DNA from: Symbiodinium natans
Lineage: Eukaryota; Sar; Dinophyceae; Suessiales; Symbiodiniaceae
Reading direction: 5' to 3'
NCBI GenBank assembly: GCA_905221605.1
Contig: CAJNDS010000294.1
Span: 1 to 62,000 of the forward strand
Length of the DNA stretch: 62,000 nucleotides
The translations under genes were made by a program, and so were the position numbers. The notes under the pieces are model-generated. The model was not told the DNA's origin. It worked only from the letters and a program-made list of their open reading frames with translations, and ran no database searches. Below, one piece after another: positions 20,371 to 31,135 of the stretch. Each line of letters begins with the position of its first letter. Within the stretch, counting starts at the first letter, position 1.

Positions 20371-21036
20371 CTTGTTCTTGTTCAGCATTGCGTTGGGCAC
20401 GCCCCAGACCCCAAAGCCCTACAACCCTGAAACCCTATACCCCAAACCCGGTCTACACCTGACCCCTGGAACCCTGGAACCCTTAACCCCAACTCTGAAA
20501 CCCCAAACCCTAAACGCTGGACCCCAACCCTGAAACCCTAAACCCAAAACCCCAAACACTGACACCCTTAACCCCGCCAGTTTGAACTCCAAGGTTCATC
20601 AGCTTTGCGCGCTCCTGCCATTTAAAGCAGACTGGCATGCGGCTGGGGGGCCAATTCTCTCAGGAGGCTCCAGGGAAGTAGCTCGAATGGTCCCTCTTGG
20701 TGTGGTTGTAGGGTTTGCATCCTTTGGTGGCAGTTCAGGCTAAGTTTTTGGAAGCTTTCGGGGGTTGTGCAAGCTTGGGGGAGCTTAGGGGGGTTAGGCT
20801 TAGAGCTTTTGAGGTTTCGGGCATCGGGTCCGGTCGAGGCGATCATGCAAGATGCGATTCACGAGTTTGCGCAGAGGCCGGCGGAACCCCCCCCATCCCA
20901 TCGAGTTGTCTCCTCATGTCCACAAAACCCAAACCCCAGTCGATCCCTGGGTTCAATTTTCTTTGGCTTTACTTGCTAGAAAGGACGACTTGGCCGGTCT
21001 TTTGTTCAGAAATCTGGCGCTTGTCAGCGGTCTCGC

Positions 21037-21123
21037 AGGTGGAATCTCAACGGTGATGCGGTGGCGTGGTTGCAGAAGCTGGATCTCCCACAAGTCCTCG
21101 AGGAAGTCGTCACGACCTTCGCT
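21037..21123 (+). CDS. Exon carrying the same module (copy 2)
   Basis: Preceded by TCTCGCAG; reads WNLNGDAVAWLQKLDLPQVL and then EEVVTTFAPNA. It aligns with the 20220 exon at N-x-DAV, L-x-LP/DLP-x-VLE-x-V and F-x-P. Ends at a possible GC donor. Confidence 0.5.
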
Positions 21124-21539
21124 CCAAATGCAGGCGTCGTAGGGTTTGAAGCTCAGGCCTTAAACCCTCAATCCTAGGCCCCAAGCCTTAAACCCTAAAC
21201 CCTGAAGAAATACCTGTCGTCTCCTTGGAATCATTCCTCGCCCTGGGCGCAGCTATTCTCCGCTGGGGACTGGTGCCCACCACCAGAAAAATCCCAAAAT
21301 ATTCTTGCGGAGTATCCCTTTATGGCAGAGGCTCGGACGCTCAAACCCACACTTTTGTAGTCGGGGAGAGGACTGCTTCAGGCCAAGGGTTTTGGCAGTA
21401 GCCATGCTTCCGCAGGAGCTGGCAGTGAGTTTTCGCAGCTTCGTTTCTGTGAGAAACAAACATTTTCATGTCAAGCAAGGACCCTTTCGACTATCCCATT
21501 TCGCTGACAACTCGTACTCCTTAAAGGCTCAAAAGCCCG

Positions 21540-21661
21540 AAGGAGCCCCCCAAGCCCTCGAAGGCACCAATGACGTGTCGGGCAAGCTGATCAGCTTCAC
21601 CAAGAGCGTGTACCAACGCCGGTCCGGGAAGCCGCTGCAAGACCCGTGGCAGTGGCGGTAC
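21540..21661 (+). CDS. Exon carrying the end of the module
   Basis: Reads TNDVSGKLISFTKSVYQRRS and then GKPLQDPWQWRY. DVSGKLISF continues where copies 1 and 2 stop. The exon runs directly into GGTTAAGGGTTTAGGG. Confidence 0.45.
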
Positions 21662-22565
21662 GGTTAAGGGTTTAGGGTTTAGGGTTTAGGGGTAAAGGTT
21701 TAGGGTTAAGGGTAGTTTAGGAGGCCACTGCAGGCGTTCGGAGGAGCAAAACAGAACCGCTGCCAGCTCCGCTTCGTTGCTCATTTCACCTGGGGTAGTG
21801 CGCCCTGAACGCGTAGAGAACGTAACAAAAGCTCCGAAGTTGCAGACTCCACCATGCTTCTGCCATCAGTTCGCCAAAGTCCGAGTCTGCCTCCGAAATG
21901 CCTGAACCCTACTGCATAACATCCCGATGAACCGTCAACCTTGAACTTCGAACCCCGAAGGCCCTAAGCGGTTTTGGCTAAACCCTGAGAGATGTCACCT
22001 AAAATCGCAAGAGATTTCGTCAGCCGCGGTGCCAGCAAGTGCCCATCCGAAGTGTCAAGGCTCTCCTCTCGGGGTTCAAGGGTTGTAGGGTTTACGTATG
22101 GCGAAGGACGCGGAGTGAAGCCTTGGGTCCATTGGAAGAACTGAATGGCGCATCATGATTTCGAACTCTCACCAACATTAGGAGAAAGAGGGGTGTGGAA
22201 CCTTATCAGTATCTGGAAAAGAAAGATCCCCCCCAAAACCCAGAACTTCGAGCAACCCCCTCCTGAATGAAAATGGCGGCTTACGTCAGGAATTCGCGCA
22301 CCCATGCTCTTAGCATCTCTTGAGTTGTGGTTGCAGGGTGCTTGCCCAGTTGCACTGACTCTGACAAGCAGAAACTTTTCAGCTATCTTGGCCCGAAGCT
22401 CTTCTTCCAGAGGCTTGTCCGAGCTCGTCTGCAATGTTAGGTGCGCCGCCACCGCCGCCCCCTCCACAGGCCGAAAGGCCGGAAACGATCCAAGCTCATC
22501 TGATTCATTTAAGTAGTGGCGCGCAAAATTCCTGGACCGATTCGGCTCTTTGTCCGCACCCTCAG
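21662..22565 (+). other. TTTAGGG tract, then non-coding sequence upstream of the GTPase gene
   Basis: Telomere-like units at 21664-21712. The remainder has no convincing + strand exon; a minus-strand ORF (22153-22614) has partial protein character but no recognisable motif. Confidence 0.4.
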
Positions 22566-24615
22566 GAGCTTGAGGCAGTTTTGTCGGAGCTCCGGCAGTG
22601 CATGTGTCGCCCATCCAGGCAACGCTACCTTTATGGCGGGGAGCACATTCTCTCTGCGCACCGAGAGTGCAAGGAGATGCACTTTGTGGTTGCCGGCAAA
22701 GCTGCAGAGAGTGCCGTCTCCCTGGTCTACCTCAGCACACAGTGGTTGTGTGAGCCTGCTCATGCAGATGTCGCACAGGTTGTTGCAGCCATGATAGAAG
22801 GGCAGTCAGCGCAGGATGTAGCCTCCCAGTTCAAGCGAAACGGGTTGAAATTTGATCCCCATCTGACCGCCGATGTTCGGGCTGATGTCAAGCTGCCAGG
22901 GCCTGTTCCAAGGGCCCTTCCACTCATTGTGCCAGACGGCAACCAATTCAAGGTAGACGAGCACGGGGCCCACGTTCTGACCTCCCAGCTTGGCAAGCGC
23001 TTGGTTGTGCCGCAGGTGTTGGTTGGCCCGATGCGTGAAGGAAAGAGCACGCTGAACAACTTGGTTGCTCGCCACATGTTGGCAGCTGGAAGACCCTTGC
23101 AGCCAGCCTTGTTTGGGACAAGCGGCAGCGTCAGATCATGCACACGGGGCATTCACGTGTATGCCCTGCCGCTATCTCTCTTGGATCCACAGGCACCGCC
23201 AGGTGCTCTGTGGCTACTGGCTGATTGCGAGGGTTTCGGTGAGAACAAAGCCCATGGCGACAAAGCAGGATTGTATGACACGAAGCTTTTTGCCGTGGCT
23301 GTGCTGACATGCCAGCTCTTCGTTTTCAATACAAAGGAGAAACTTGATGCCAGCATGATTGACCGTGTGGCAACATGGCAGCAGGTGGTCAGCAGCTTGG
23401 AAGTCAGCCGGGAGCCCAAGCCAGACCTGATTTTCGCGCTGCGTGACTTCGCCCTGAACCAGGACGGGGAGGCGCTGGACTACTACCGCCAGTGTCTCCA
23501 AGCAGAAGGGGAGGGTATGACCGCACAGAGAGTGCTCCAGGCGCTCTTCGGCGAGCGTGAGGTGTCGTGGTTTGCATCGCCGGGCACTTTTAGCCCGGGC
23601 GAGGACATCTCATTGAAGCCGTGGCGGAAACTCGCCAAGCCTTTCCAGGACAACTTTCATCAGTATCTTGAGAAGTTGCAGAGGCTTGCGCGGAAAGCCG
23701 TCCATCCGCAGAGGTCTTGGAATGGAGCCCAGTATGCAGCACGGCTGCATGATGTGGTGTCCTGCTTGAACACGAGCGAGCTGGCCCCTGTGGCCCTGAT
23801 GTCAATGGCACAGAGCTGTGCAGCTGCCGATGCGGTGTCCCTCTTTGTGGATTTCTTCGAGGCGGGGTTCCTTTCGTTCGAGGGTCATGGTTCAAGACAA
23901 GAGAAGCAGAGGAACCCTAAGCCCTAAACCCCTAAACGCCCTAAACCCTATGGAGCCTCCAATAGTGGAACCCTGGTGCTTCTAGGAAGCTTCCCGGGGC
24001 CTCGAGTCATGCTTCCCCCTGGACGACGCCGCGTTCAGGGAGCAGATGGCGAGCATCTCCCAGCGCGCCACCACCCAGCTACAGGTTCCCCTCCTGTTTT
24101 GCTTGTTTTTTTGTGCTGATAAGTGACGGGAGCCAAGGGGTGCTTCGTGATTCCCTTTTTTCCAACACCACAAGCATCATGGAAGTGCATAGGGCTTCCT
24201 GAAACGCAGTCTTCCCTTCTATGGTTTGTTGGAAGAAGGGTATCCAAAGAGAAACCCGTGTTCCTTCAACTCAGGCGTCCCGGGTCTGGGCTCAGTGCGG
24301 AGATGACAAGCGCAAGGAGGTTCTGCAGGATGCTCAGCAACGCTCACAGCTGCAGGCCACCGGCGAAATTCTCGGAAGTGCGTTCGTGAGAGTTTGAGGG
24401 AAAGTCACCATTTCGGTGGTTCTCCAGTTTAAGCAACCCATTGGGGGAGGACTAGCTAGGGGATCAACCGAAAGTTCCTGCTGAAGCACAGGGGCGATTT
24501 TCGCCCACTTTTCCATGGACTGGTCATGAATCATTGAGATCGGCTACTGTAATGACTACCATCAAAGCTGTTCCACCAAGGGCGTCATGACCGTGACCAT
24601 ACCCGGTGGAGTTGG
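22566..24615 (+). CDS. GBP/atlastin-type large GTPase with downstream helical exons
   Basis: The first recognised exon opens after CCTCAG at 22566 in phase 0 and runs to about 23870. GTP-binding motifs follow the guanylate-binding-protein pattern: G1 GPMREGKST near residue 154, G2 TRGI near 192, G3 DCEGFG near 220 and G4 LRDF near 292. RD, not NKxD, is diagnostic of GBP/atlastin relatives. Further exons are 23986-24084 (33 codons, donor GTTCCC), 24275 to about 24368 (QCGDDKRKEVLQDAQ, helical) and about 24537-24612 (YCNDYHQSC, donor GTAAGA). An additional 5' exon is likely. Such GTPases act on membranes, many of them in cell-autonomous defence; the role here is unknown. Confidence 0.75.
23912..23950 (+). 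repeat. CCCTAAA-like patch in the GTPase intron
   Basis: A few CCCTAAA/CCCTAAG units immediately after the open frame of the GTPase exon, inside the intron before 23986. Confidence 0.7.
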
Positions 24616-24689
24616 TAAGACGTGTCGAAAACACTTGAGCATCTGCTGATAGGGAAAGGCGCAGCCAACACACGCGAAGCTTCATCTCC

Positions 24690-25430
24690 CTTCTTTCACC
24701 TTGTCCTCCTAATCACTTGTTTTCTCCTTTCTCTTCTCTCATTTTATTCTCACATCTTCTCCTCCATCAACTCTTACCTCATCTTTTCTTGTGCCAAAGC
24801 CAGAAAATTCTTCTGGGAACGTGTCTGAGCAAATCCTGGATATACAATTGCGAACTACGAATGGAAACTTTTGAAGGCGAACAAAGACCAGCTTTTTTTT
24901 GTTTTTAAATGCAAATTGGCAAATTGCAGCCCCAGAACTGGACAGAAGGAATTAATGCTGTCCCCTATTTTGCACGCCGAGGCATCTGCCGAGTCAAACC
25001 ATTGCTTCTTCATAGTTTCCGAACTTCTTTGTCTCGCTTTATCTTTTGCTGTCACATTTTATTCTTTTCGTTTTGTATCATGTCATCTCATCTGATCCGA
25101 TCATGTTCTTCCTTCCTCCTGCCTCCTCTTCTTTCATCTTCCCTTCTCTCATATTTCTGTCTCCGGTCTTTGCTTTCTTCATCTGATGTGGTCTCGCCTC
25201 CTTGTATTTTCATCTTTTCGCCTATCAGCTCAACCATCACATCACGTGTTCGCTTGTCTCATCTGATCCCATCTTGGATTCTCATCTGCTCGGTAATCTT
25301 CTCCTTTGTCGCCTTTCTCTCTTATCTCATCTTCTATCTTCATCGCTGTTTTCATCTTCGCTTTCCCCATCACTTTCTTTTCATCATAATTTCTATTCTC
25401 CGCGTTTTTCGTCTCATCTGCTGCCATTGA
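24690..25430 (+). other. Long pyrimidine-rich (TCTT/CATC) tract, no gene
   Basis: About 740 bases dominated by TTTCTC, TCATC and CTTCT on the + strand, with a less biased stretch at 24830-24990. ORFs here are Ser/Leu/Phe low-complexity artefacts. Confidence 0.7.
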
Positions 25431-25439
25431 TCGTCCTGA

Positions 25440-26500
25440 CGCATGCCCGAAGAGGCAGTGTGGCTGTTTTGGGGGCAGTTGTACCGAAAACTCCCAACAC
25501 GGCTCTAAATTGCCCAAGAGGTCATCCCAAACAGCCACAGTTGCGCTGTGACAAACAGAACAACGAACACAGTTTCAAAAACTCGGCGGTTTTAAGAACG
25601 AGCGGACCAAAGCAACCATAGTTACGTCCAAGTCCCCATGCCAAAGCCGCGAAAAAAACGGCTAAAACAACCTCCGCCCCACATTGCCGGAGGAGTCATC
25701 CCAAACCACCACAACTGCCCCAAACTCAGCTGGCCCAAGAAATCACCCCCGAAGCATCAGCAGTCAAAACAGACGAGTTTGAAAGAAGCCGGCCTTTAGA
25801 GAAAGCTGCCAAAACAACCCAAAAACAGTGCAACGGCCTCGAAAGTCCCCCGAAGGCCTCCCGGCCACAGAGGTGCCTTGGATCCCACAAATCAAAGCAG
25901 CCCGCAATTCAAAATTCGTCGGGCTGATTTGAGAAAGCCGCAACTGCAAATGGGGCAAAGCAACGCCAAAATAGCCCAAGTGGCACCCCCAAACAGTTGT
26001 GACGCACGAAAAGACATTGACCAAAACAAGAAGCCGCCCCAAACAACCAGAACTGCTGAGACACACCAACATTCCAAACAGAAGCCGGCTGTGTTACCAT
26101 TAACATTTTCTGACATATCGTATGATGGCTTTCTTGTGATAATAGCTATCTTGCTCTGTTTCGGTCCATAACCTTGGCGAAAAAGCCTTGGCTGAGCCAT
26201 GCGCCTGACAAGCAGTAGACTTACAAACCTCAAAACTTGAATTTCAATCAGGCAGGCAAGCACGAGATCAAACTTCAAACTGTCAACATCTCTGGCCCAC
26301 CTGGGCCTCAGAAGCAACAAACTTCTGCGAGCACGAAGTGCTGGAGAGACCTGTTGTCCGAGGTCTAACAAGGTGGAGCATTTTGGTGGCATTTGAGGTT
26401 CAAAAGTTCAGACCAACGCGGTTCCAAGCACCCAAAACAAGCTCATGGCTGCAGGCATGTTCAACTAGGCCCCCCCCACACCAACACCCCACACGCTATT
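25440..26500 (+). repeat. Diverged repeat region with CCCAAAC-n-CCAC motifs
   Basis: Motifs like CCCAAACAGCCACAGTTGC recur at about 25526, 25692 and 26036, spacings of about 166 and 344 bases, hinting at a worn unit of about 170 bases. TGTGGCTGTTTTGGG at 25459-25473 is nearly the reverse complement of CCCAAACAGCCACA at 25526-25539, giving a possible hairpin. No gene recognised. Confidence 0.35.
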
Positions 26501-26926
26501 AGCATCAATCTCACTGCTTGGCTGCTTCGCTCCTGAGATCATTATCACCTCAGCAACTCAACAAAAGTTGCCCCTGCTGCAACATCTGCACTTGCGTGAA
26601 GCTGTGCGTCAGCGTCACACTGAGCCCCCACCCGGGACCGTTCCCAGACTGTTCCGACACAGTTCCGAGAATGTTCCAAGAGTGCCCTCAGCAGGCGTAA
26701 CCGAACTTTCTTCACCAATTTTTTTACATCAAACTTATCTTGTTTTGTCAATCGCACATCTTTTTCTCGCTTTTCGTTTGATCTTCTCTCTGAATATCTG
26801 CTCTTTTCCACCCTTCTTCTCCATGGTGCAGGACTTGATTGCAGCTAGCTGCCTTGCCTCAGAAGTTCTTGGTTTCCGGTGGATAGACCGATAGACCGGC
26901 CATGTGGTGGAGTCTCCCTTTTTTGG

Positions 26927-27042
<116 letters not shown>

Positions 27043-27056
27043 ATGGCTCTTTCCCC

Positions 27057-27160
27057 AAATAGGGGTACCCTCAATATACCCCCAAAATAGTATAATCCAT
27101 ATTATGGGAGGGCACTTTTAAACAATCCTTATCATGGGAACCCCAAAGGTACCCCTATTT
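27057..27160 (+). mobile_element. 104-bp element with 13-bp perfect inverted ends (MITE-like)
   Basis: AAATAGGGGTACC at 27057-27069 is the exact reverse complement of GGTACCCCTATTT at 27148-27160. The interior has further short palindromes (ATAATCCATATTAT). The motif ATAGGGGTACCC recurs at 59336-59347. Size and termini suit a miniature inverted-repeat element; no clear target duplication was found. Confidence 0.5.
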
Positions 27161-27174
27161 TCAGAAGCCCCCAA

Positions 27175-27299
27175 GCACTAACCCTAGACCCTGGACCCTG
27201 GACCCTAGACCCTAGACCCTAGACCCTAGACCCTAAACCCTAAACCATAAACCCTAAACCCTAAACCCTAAACCCCAAACCCTAAACCCTAAACCCGTG
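27175..27299 (+). repeat. CCCTAGA/CCCTAAA tract before an exon
   Basis: Starts with CCCTGGA and CCCTAGA variants and becomes pure CCCTAAA toward the acceptor. Confidence 0.85.
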
Positions 27300-27305
27300 A
27301 TCCAG

Positions 27306-27394
27306 GTGAACATCCTCCACGGCGAGAATGAGCGCCGGACCCAAGAGCAGCTGCAGCAGCTTGCCATGAAGATGCTGGGCGAGATGCCGCCGAG
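27306..27394 (+). CDS. Coiled-coil exon between opposed telomere repeats
   Basis: After GATCCAG it reads VNILHGENERRTQEQLQQLA and then MKMLGEMPP, charged and heptad-like. The donor is GCAAGG, which merges into GGTTTAGGGTTTAGGG. CCCTAAA upstream and TTTAGGG downstream make this the cleanest example of the arrangement. Confidence 0.5.
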
Positions 27395-27490
27395 GCAAGG
27401 GTTTAGGGTTTAGGGTTTCGGGTTTGGGATTTAGGGTTTGGGGTTTAGGGTTTGGGGTTTAGGGTTTGGGGTTTAGGGTTTAGGGGTTTG
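27395..27490 (+). repeat. TTTAGGG tract directly at the donor
   Basis: Repeat units start within the first ten intron bases and alternate TTTAGGG and TTTGGGG. Confidence 0.85.
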
Positions 27491-29152
27491 ACAGGGTGTC
27501 GGCATGTCTCGATGTATGTTGACGTTGGGTTTTGGTCGGGAACATCACTGCATCGCCTTTCCCTGAACTTGGGGGAGCACTTGTGGGACGGATGCTGGAG
27601 CAAGGAGTGTCGTTTTTCACATGGGCGAGAACACATTTGGTTTGTGTTTTTGGGCACGATGGAACCGACATTATCAACTCTCAAACAGGGAACTTGGATT
27701 GCCAACGTGGGCCGTATTCATGGCATGGGATTGACCCAAGGAACATGATGCTTTTAAAGCGGCCCTCTGCCAGGTCGGAGATCCAGTGGCCCGATGGCGA
27801 CGAGGAAAGGCTGCGGCGCTGGTCAGAGGAGGCCGTCGCCAGGCTCCAATGCAGCCATGGGCCCCGAACCACCGTGGAGCATTTCGTGGCCGGCTTTAGG
27901 GAGGACGGGGGGGGGGAGGGCAAAGATCCGCCAGAGAGTTTGCTGCCCCAGGAGGTGCTTCCTTTGGCATAAGTCTATTTTAGATACATCCGGGGCAAGA
28001 GAATTTCTAAACATGTCAGAATATTGGTAATTTCCGGGCAGGAGAAGAGCAAACGTGTTTGCTTTCCTACAGTGCAAGAGAAAAGGCACTTCTGCTTGAT
28101 GTGTTTTTGGGACACGTGAACATAACTAGACGATAGGCGGCCCGATACCATAATTTGCAATTCATGGACAAAAGAGAGACTGTTCATGAAAATAGAGACG
28201 TGCAACGACGAGTAGAGTTGAAGGCGGCGCCAAGGGGACGAGGATTCATGGAAGCTGCTCCCGAGCGAGGCTGCCAATGTGGTGCTCAGTAAACTGCGGT
28301 GCTCGGGAAGCATCTTTTACTTGCTGCTTCGCTTGAAGTATCGTTCCTGAACTACGCCTTGTACGCCGGGGCCGTGCATGTGCATCAGCCCGACCTCTGC
28401 CGTGCAGCCTCCGCGCCTTCCCGCGGCGCCAAAGCCAGAGCAGCCAAAACAAATCCAAACAACCCTGCGAGCTAACTAGAAATAATATGCTCATTCCTTC
28501 ACGGACCCCAACACAAACCAGGATTAACAACGAGATAGCGGCTGGGCACAAGTTACCTCCAAGCTAAGGGTGGACGTAAAAATCATTACACCAAGACCAG
28601 TTCAAAATCCATGTTTGACCCTTGGGGCACATGACTGACTAACCTTTTGCTCGGGGTTCTTCCTTACTACGTTTTCTCTTCCTTGCGGGGAGATGGATGC
28701 ATCAGTACGGTCAAGATGAGGTGAGGGCGCCCGGGAAGGTTGGAGGCCGTTCATTGTTTGTCTCGGGGACAAGTCAGGGATCAAGGGAGATCTCTGGCAT
28801 TGCTATTTGGGTTGGGGGGGCAGGGGAGAGCAGTGTTCTTGCTGCTTGATGGCAACCACTCCAAGATGGCGGGGGCACTAGTACCTCTATTGCGGCTTTC
28901 CAACAAACCGAGACCAATGCTCTAGAATTTGCCAAAGGTATGAATCCGGGCAAGATTCGACGCCATGCTTGCTTTCAGAGCTCAGCCGCCATCATGTTGT
29001 TGAAGCAAGAGGGTGTTCAACCGGTTTGAGCCGGCGGTTGGGGGCAGTTTTTGGAACATCAACCGGAGAAGGTTAGAAACGGGGTGATGGTTTCACATCA
29101 TGCCGGTCGGTATCAAGATTGCCATCAAGAAATGTGATCGTTTTTGCCAAAC
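27491..29152 (+). other. Largely unassigned; one possible exon at about 27775-27900
   Basis: The stretch read as SEIQWPDGDEERLRRWSEEA and then VARLQCSHGPR has good protein character but no recognised domain. The remainder (27960-28600) is A/T-richer and without clear exons. Nothing else is supported. Confidence 0.3.
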
Positions 29153-30673
29153 ATGGGGGAGGACCTCGAGCGCCAAATTGCTGCGCAAGCGAGCTTCAAC
29201 AAGAGCCGGCGCGAGAATGCAGCCCGCATGCAGCAAATGGAAGAGGATCGCCGGCGAGCGGATCAAGAGTTCAAGGAGCTGCGGGTGTGCGTTTGAGTGT
29301 TGTTTGCGGTATTTGGTAACCCAGCTCGTGTTTCTTGTACCGTGCTGATTCACCCCAGGATAAGCTTGAGCAGATGAAGAGCGAGCACAGCTCCAACATG
29401 GAATCGGTTCAACAGACGATGCTGGAGCAATTCAATCAGCACCAAGATGAACTCAAGAAGATTTCGCAGGCACGTGTGCCCAATCACGGACAATCCCTTG
29501 CAAGACTCGGGGACAGCAGGGTTTGGCAGCTCTTTGGGGACTTCTAGGAAACGGGAAGCCTGGTAGGACCCCTGACTGAGCCCGACCTTTCCCAGTCCAG
29601 GGGGGGGGGGGCTTGCTCATTGCATGTCGTATTCGAACTGCAAGCGTTTTGCTGTGCAAAGCTTTCAGAAAACACATGCACGTGCACGTGTACGGGGCAT
29701 CCCAGCGCCATCAAACATTTCTCACCAGGGCTTCCCCTCAAACGTGGCCTTCCCCAAGGACCATCAAGACGAGCTCGCCAAGAGCGAGAAAGACTATTTA
29801 GACCAACTGGAAAAGCAGAGAGAAGACCTTCACAAGCAACACCAAGGCCCGTCCAGAGCTTTCGCTGTTTAGAAGCGGTCTAATCAAGATTGCTGGGATC
29901 CCTGACGTGTGATTCACGTGGAGCTGTGTTGCAGTTGAAGTTTTTCAGCCTCAGGTGCTCTCAACGACATGAAGAAAGCCTTGCAAGAGCAGATCGACAA
30001 TTTGAAAGAGTGCAACTCGAACCTCAAAAGCGAGCTCCAGCAAAAGAAGAAGCAGATCGACGAACACAAATGCAAGGGCTGCTTTGCTGGCAGCTCTTTG
30101 GTGCAGACGCAGCAGGGGGCGCGACGAATCGACGAGCTTCGTGTCGGAGATGTTGTGCGCATCAATGCAGCCTCTTGGGAGCCGATCATCGGCTGGTTCG
30201 ACTACTTCCCCCTGTCACGGCGCCAGGACTTTGTGGAAATTCACCATGCAGGTGGTATAGGTGGTGCCGTGTGCTTGACCCCGAACCACCTCGTAGCTCT
30301 CGAGTCTGGGTTCATTCAGGCAGCGCGTGTGCTGCCAGGTGCAGTCCTGAGGACAGCGGATGGGAAGCTGGCTGCAGTGTCATGCGTTAAGACTGGCGTA
30401 GAGCACGTGGGCGTTTTTGGCCCCGCAACGCCCAGTGGACTTCTGAGTGTGGACGGCGTTCTTTGCAGCACCTACGCCAAGCCAACGGAGTTCTCGCATG
30501 TGAAGATTGCGGACTCTGCGGTGCACACGTTCTGCCACTGGGCCACTGTGCCCTTGCGGGCTTGGTGGCGACTTCGATTCCGCCTTGGCACGCCGCAGCC
30601 CAATCCGCCAAACGGAACAGCTTCGTGTGCAGCTGCGCTGAAGTGGGCTTTCGGGCTGATAGCGAGTGTGTAA
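29153..30673 (+). CDS. Coiled-coil protein with C-terminal Hint (hedgehog/intein-type) domain
   Basis: Exons 29153-29284 (44 codons from ATG), 29359-29469 (37 codons), 29759-29846 and 29955-30673 join in phase, with donors GTGTGC, GCACGT and GCCCGT. The first three encode Lys/Glu/Gln-rich coiled coil. The last begins with more coil and then CFAGSSLVQTQQGARRIDEL, the start of a Hint domain with its nucleophilic Cys. TPNHLV near 30278 is the TxxH motif, and a strand ending VLCSTYA lies near 30450. Hint domains catalyse protein self-cleavage or ligation; an N-S acyl shift before the Cys is expected. The tail to stop 30671-30673 is basic with a hydrophobic patch. There may be further 5' exons. 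Confidence 0.75.
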
Positions 30674-31135
30674 AGTTGCCAAAGAAGATCGTTGAGTACA
30701 GTTGTCACCGCCCTGGCTTGGCCGGGTTGGGTGGCAAGCAGCGACTGGCAAACAGCTTGCGCTTCATCATCCCTATCATATCTGTCAACATGAGGCGTAG
30801 GGCACTTTGTAAAGCCTCTTTATCTTTCAGGCCTGTGTGGGTTTATGATAACATGTTTTGCTGTTTCGCAACATGCGCAAGTGGTTTCTAAAATGTTGAA
30901 TGGGGACCCATGGGCATTTATCGACCAATGCATGCTTTTTGCAGAATGTGCTAGTGGTCAAGCACGGCCGTAGCTCACGAGCCGTTGATGTTTTTTCCTC
31001 CGCCGGTGAGCAAGCGTAACCCCTGCAAGAACATTTTGCTGGACGATTGGAGAGTTTTCTTGACAGGAAACCTTCAATCAACTTGTCTGGGACGCAGCCG
31101 GTGGCCGTCTCAAGCGGCCTTTCAGAGCGGAGGCA
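30674..31135 (+). other. Intergenic sequence between the Hint gene and the next gene
   Basis: About 460 bases with no convincing exon. Slightly A/T-richer than its flanks, with no telomere-like repeats. Confidence 0.45.

Noticed and set aside
22153-22614. Minus-strand ORF upstream of the GTPase
   Set aside because: One stretch (KPLEEELRAKIAEKFLLVRV) is protein-like, but no domain or splice context supports it, and it overlaps the sequence leading into the + strand exon at 22566.
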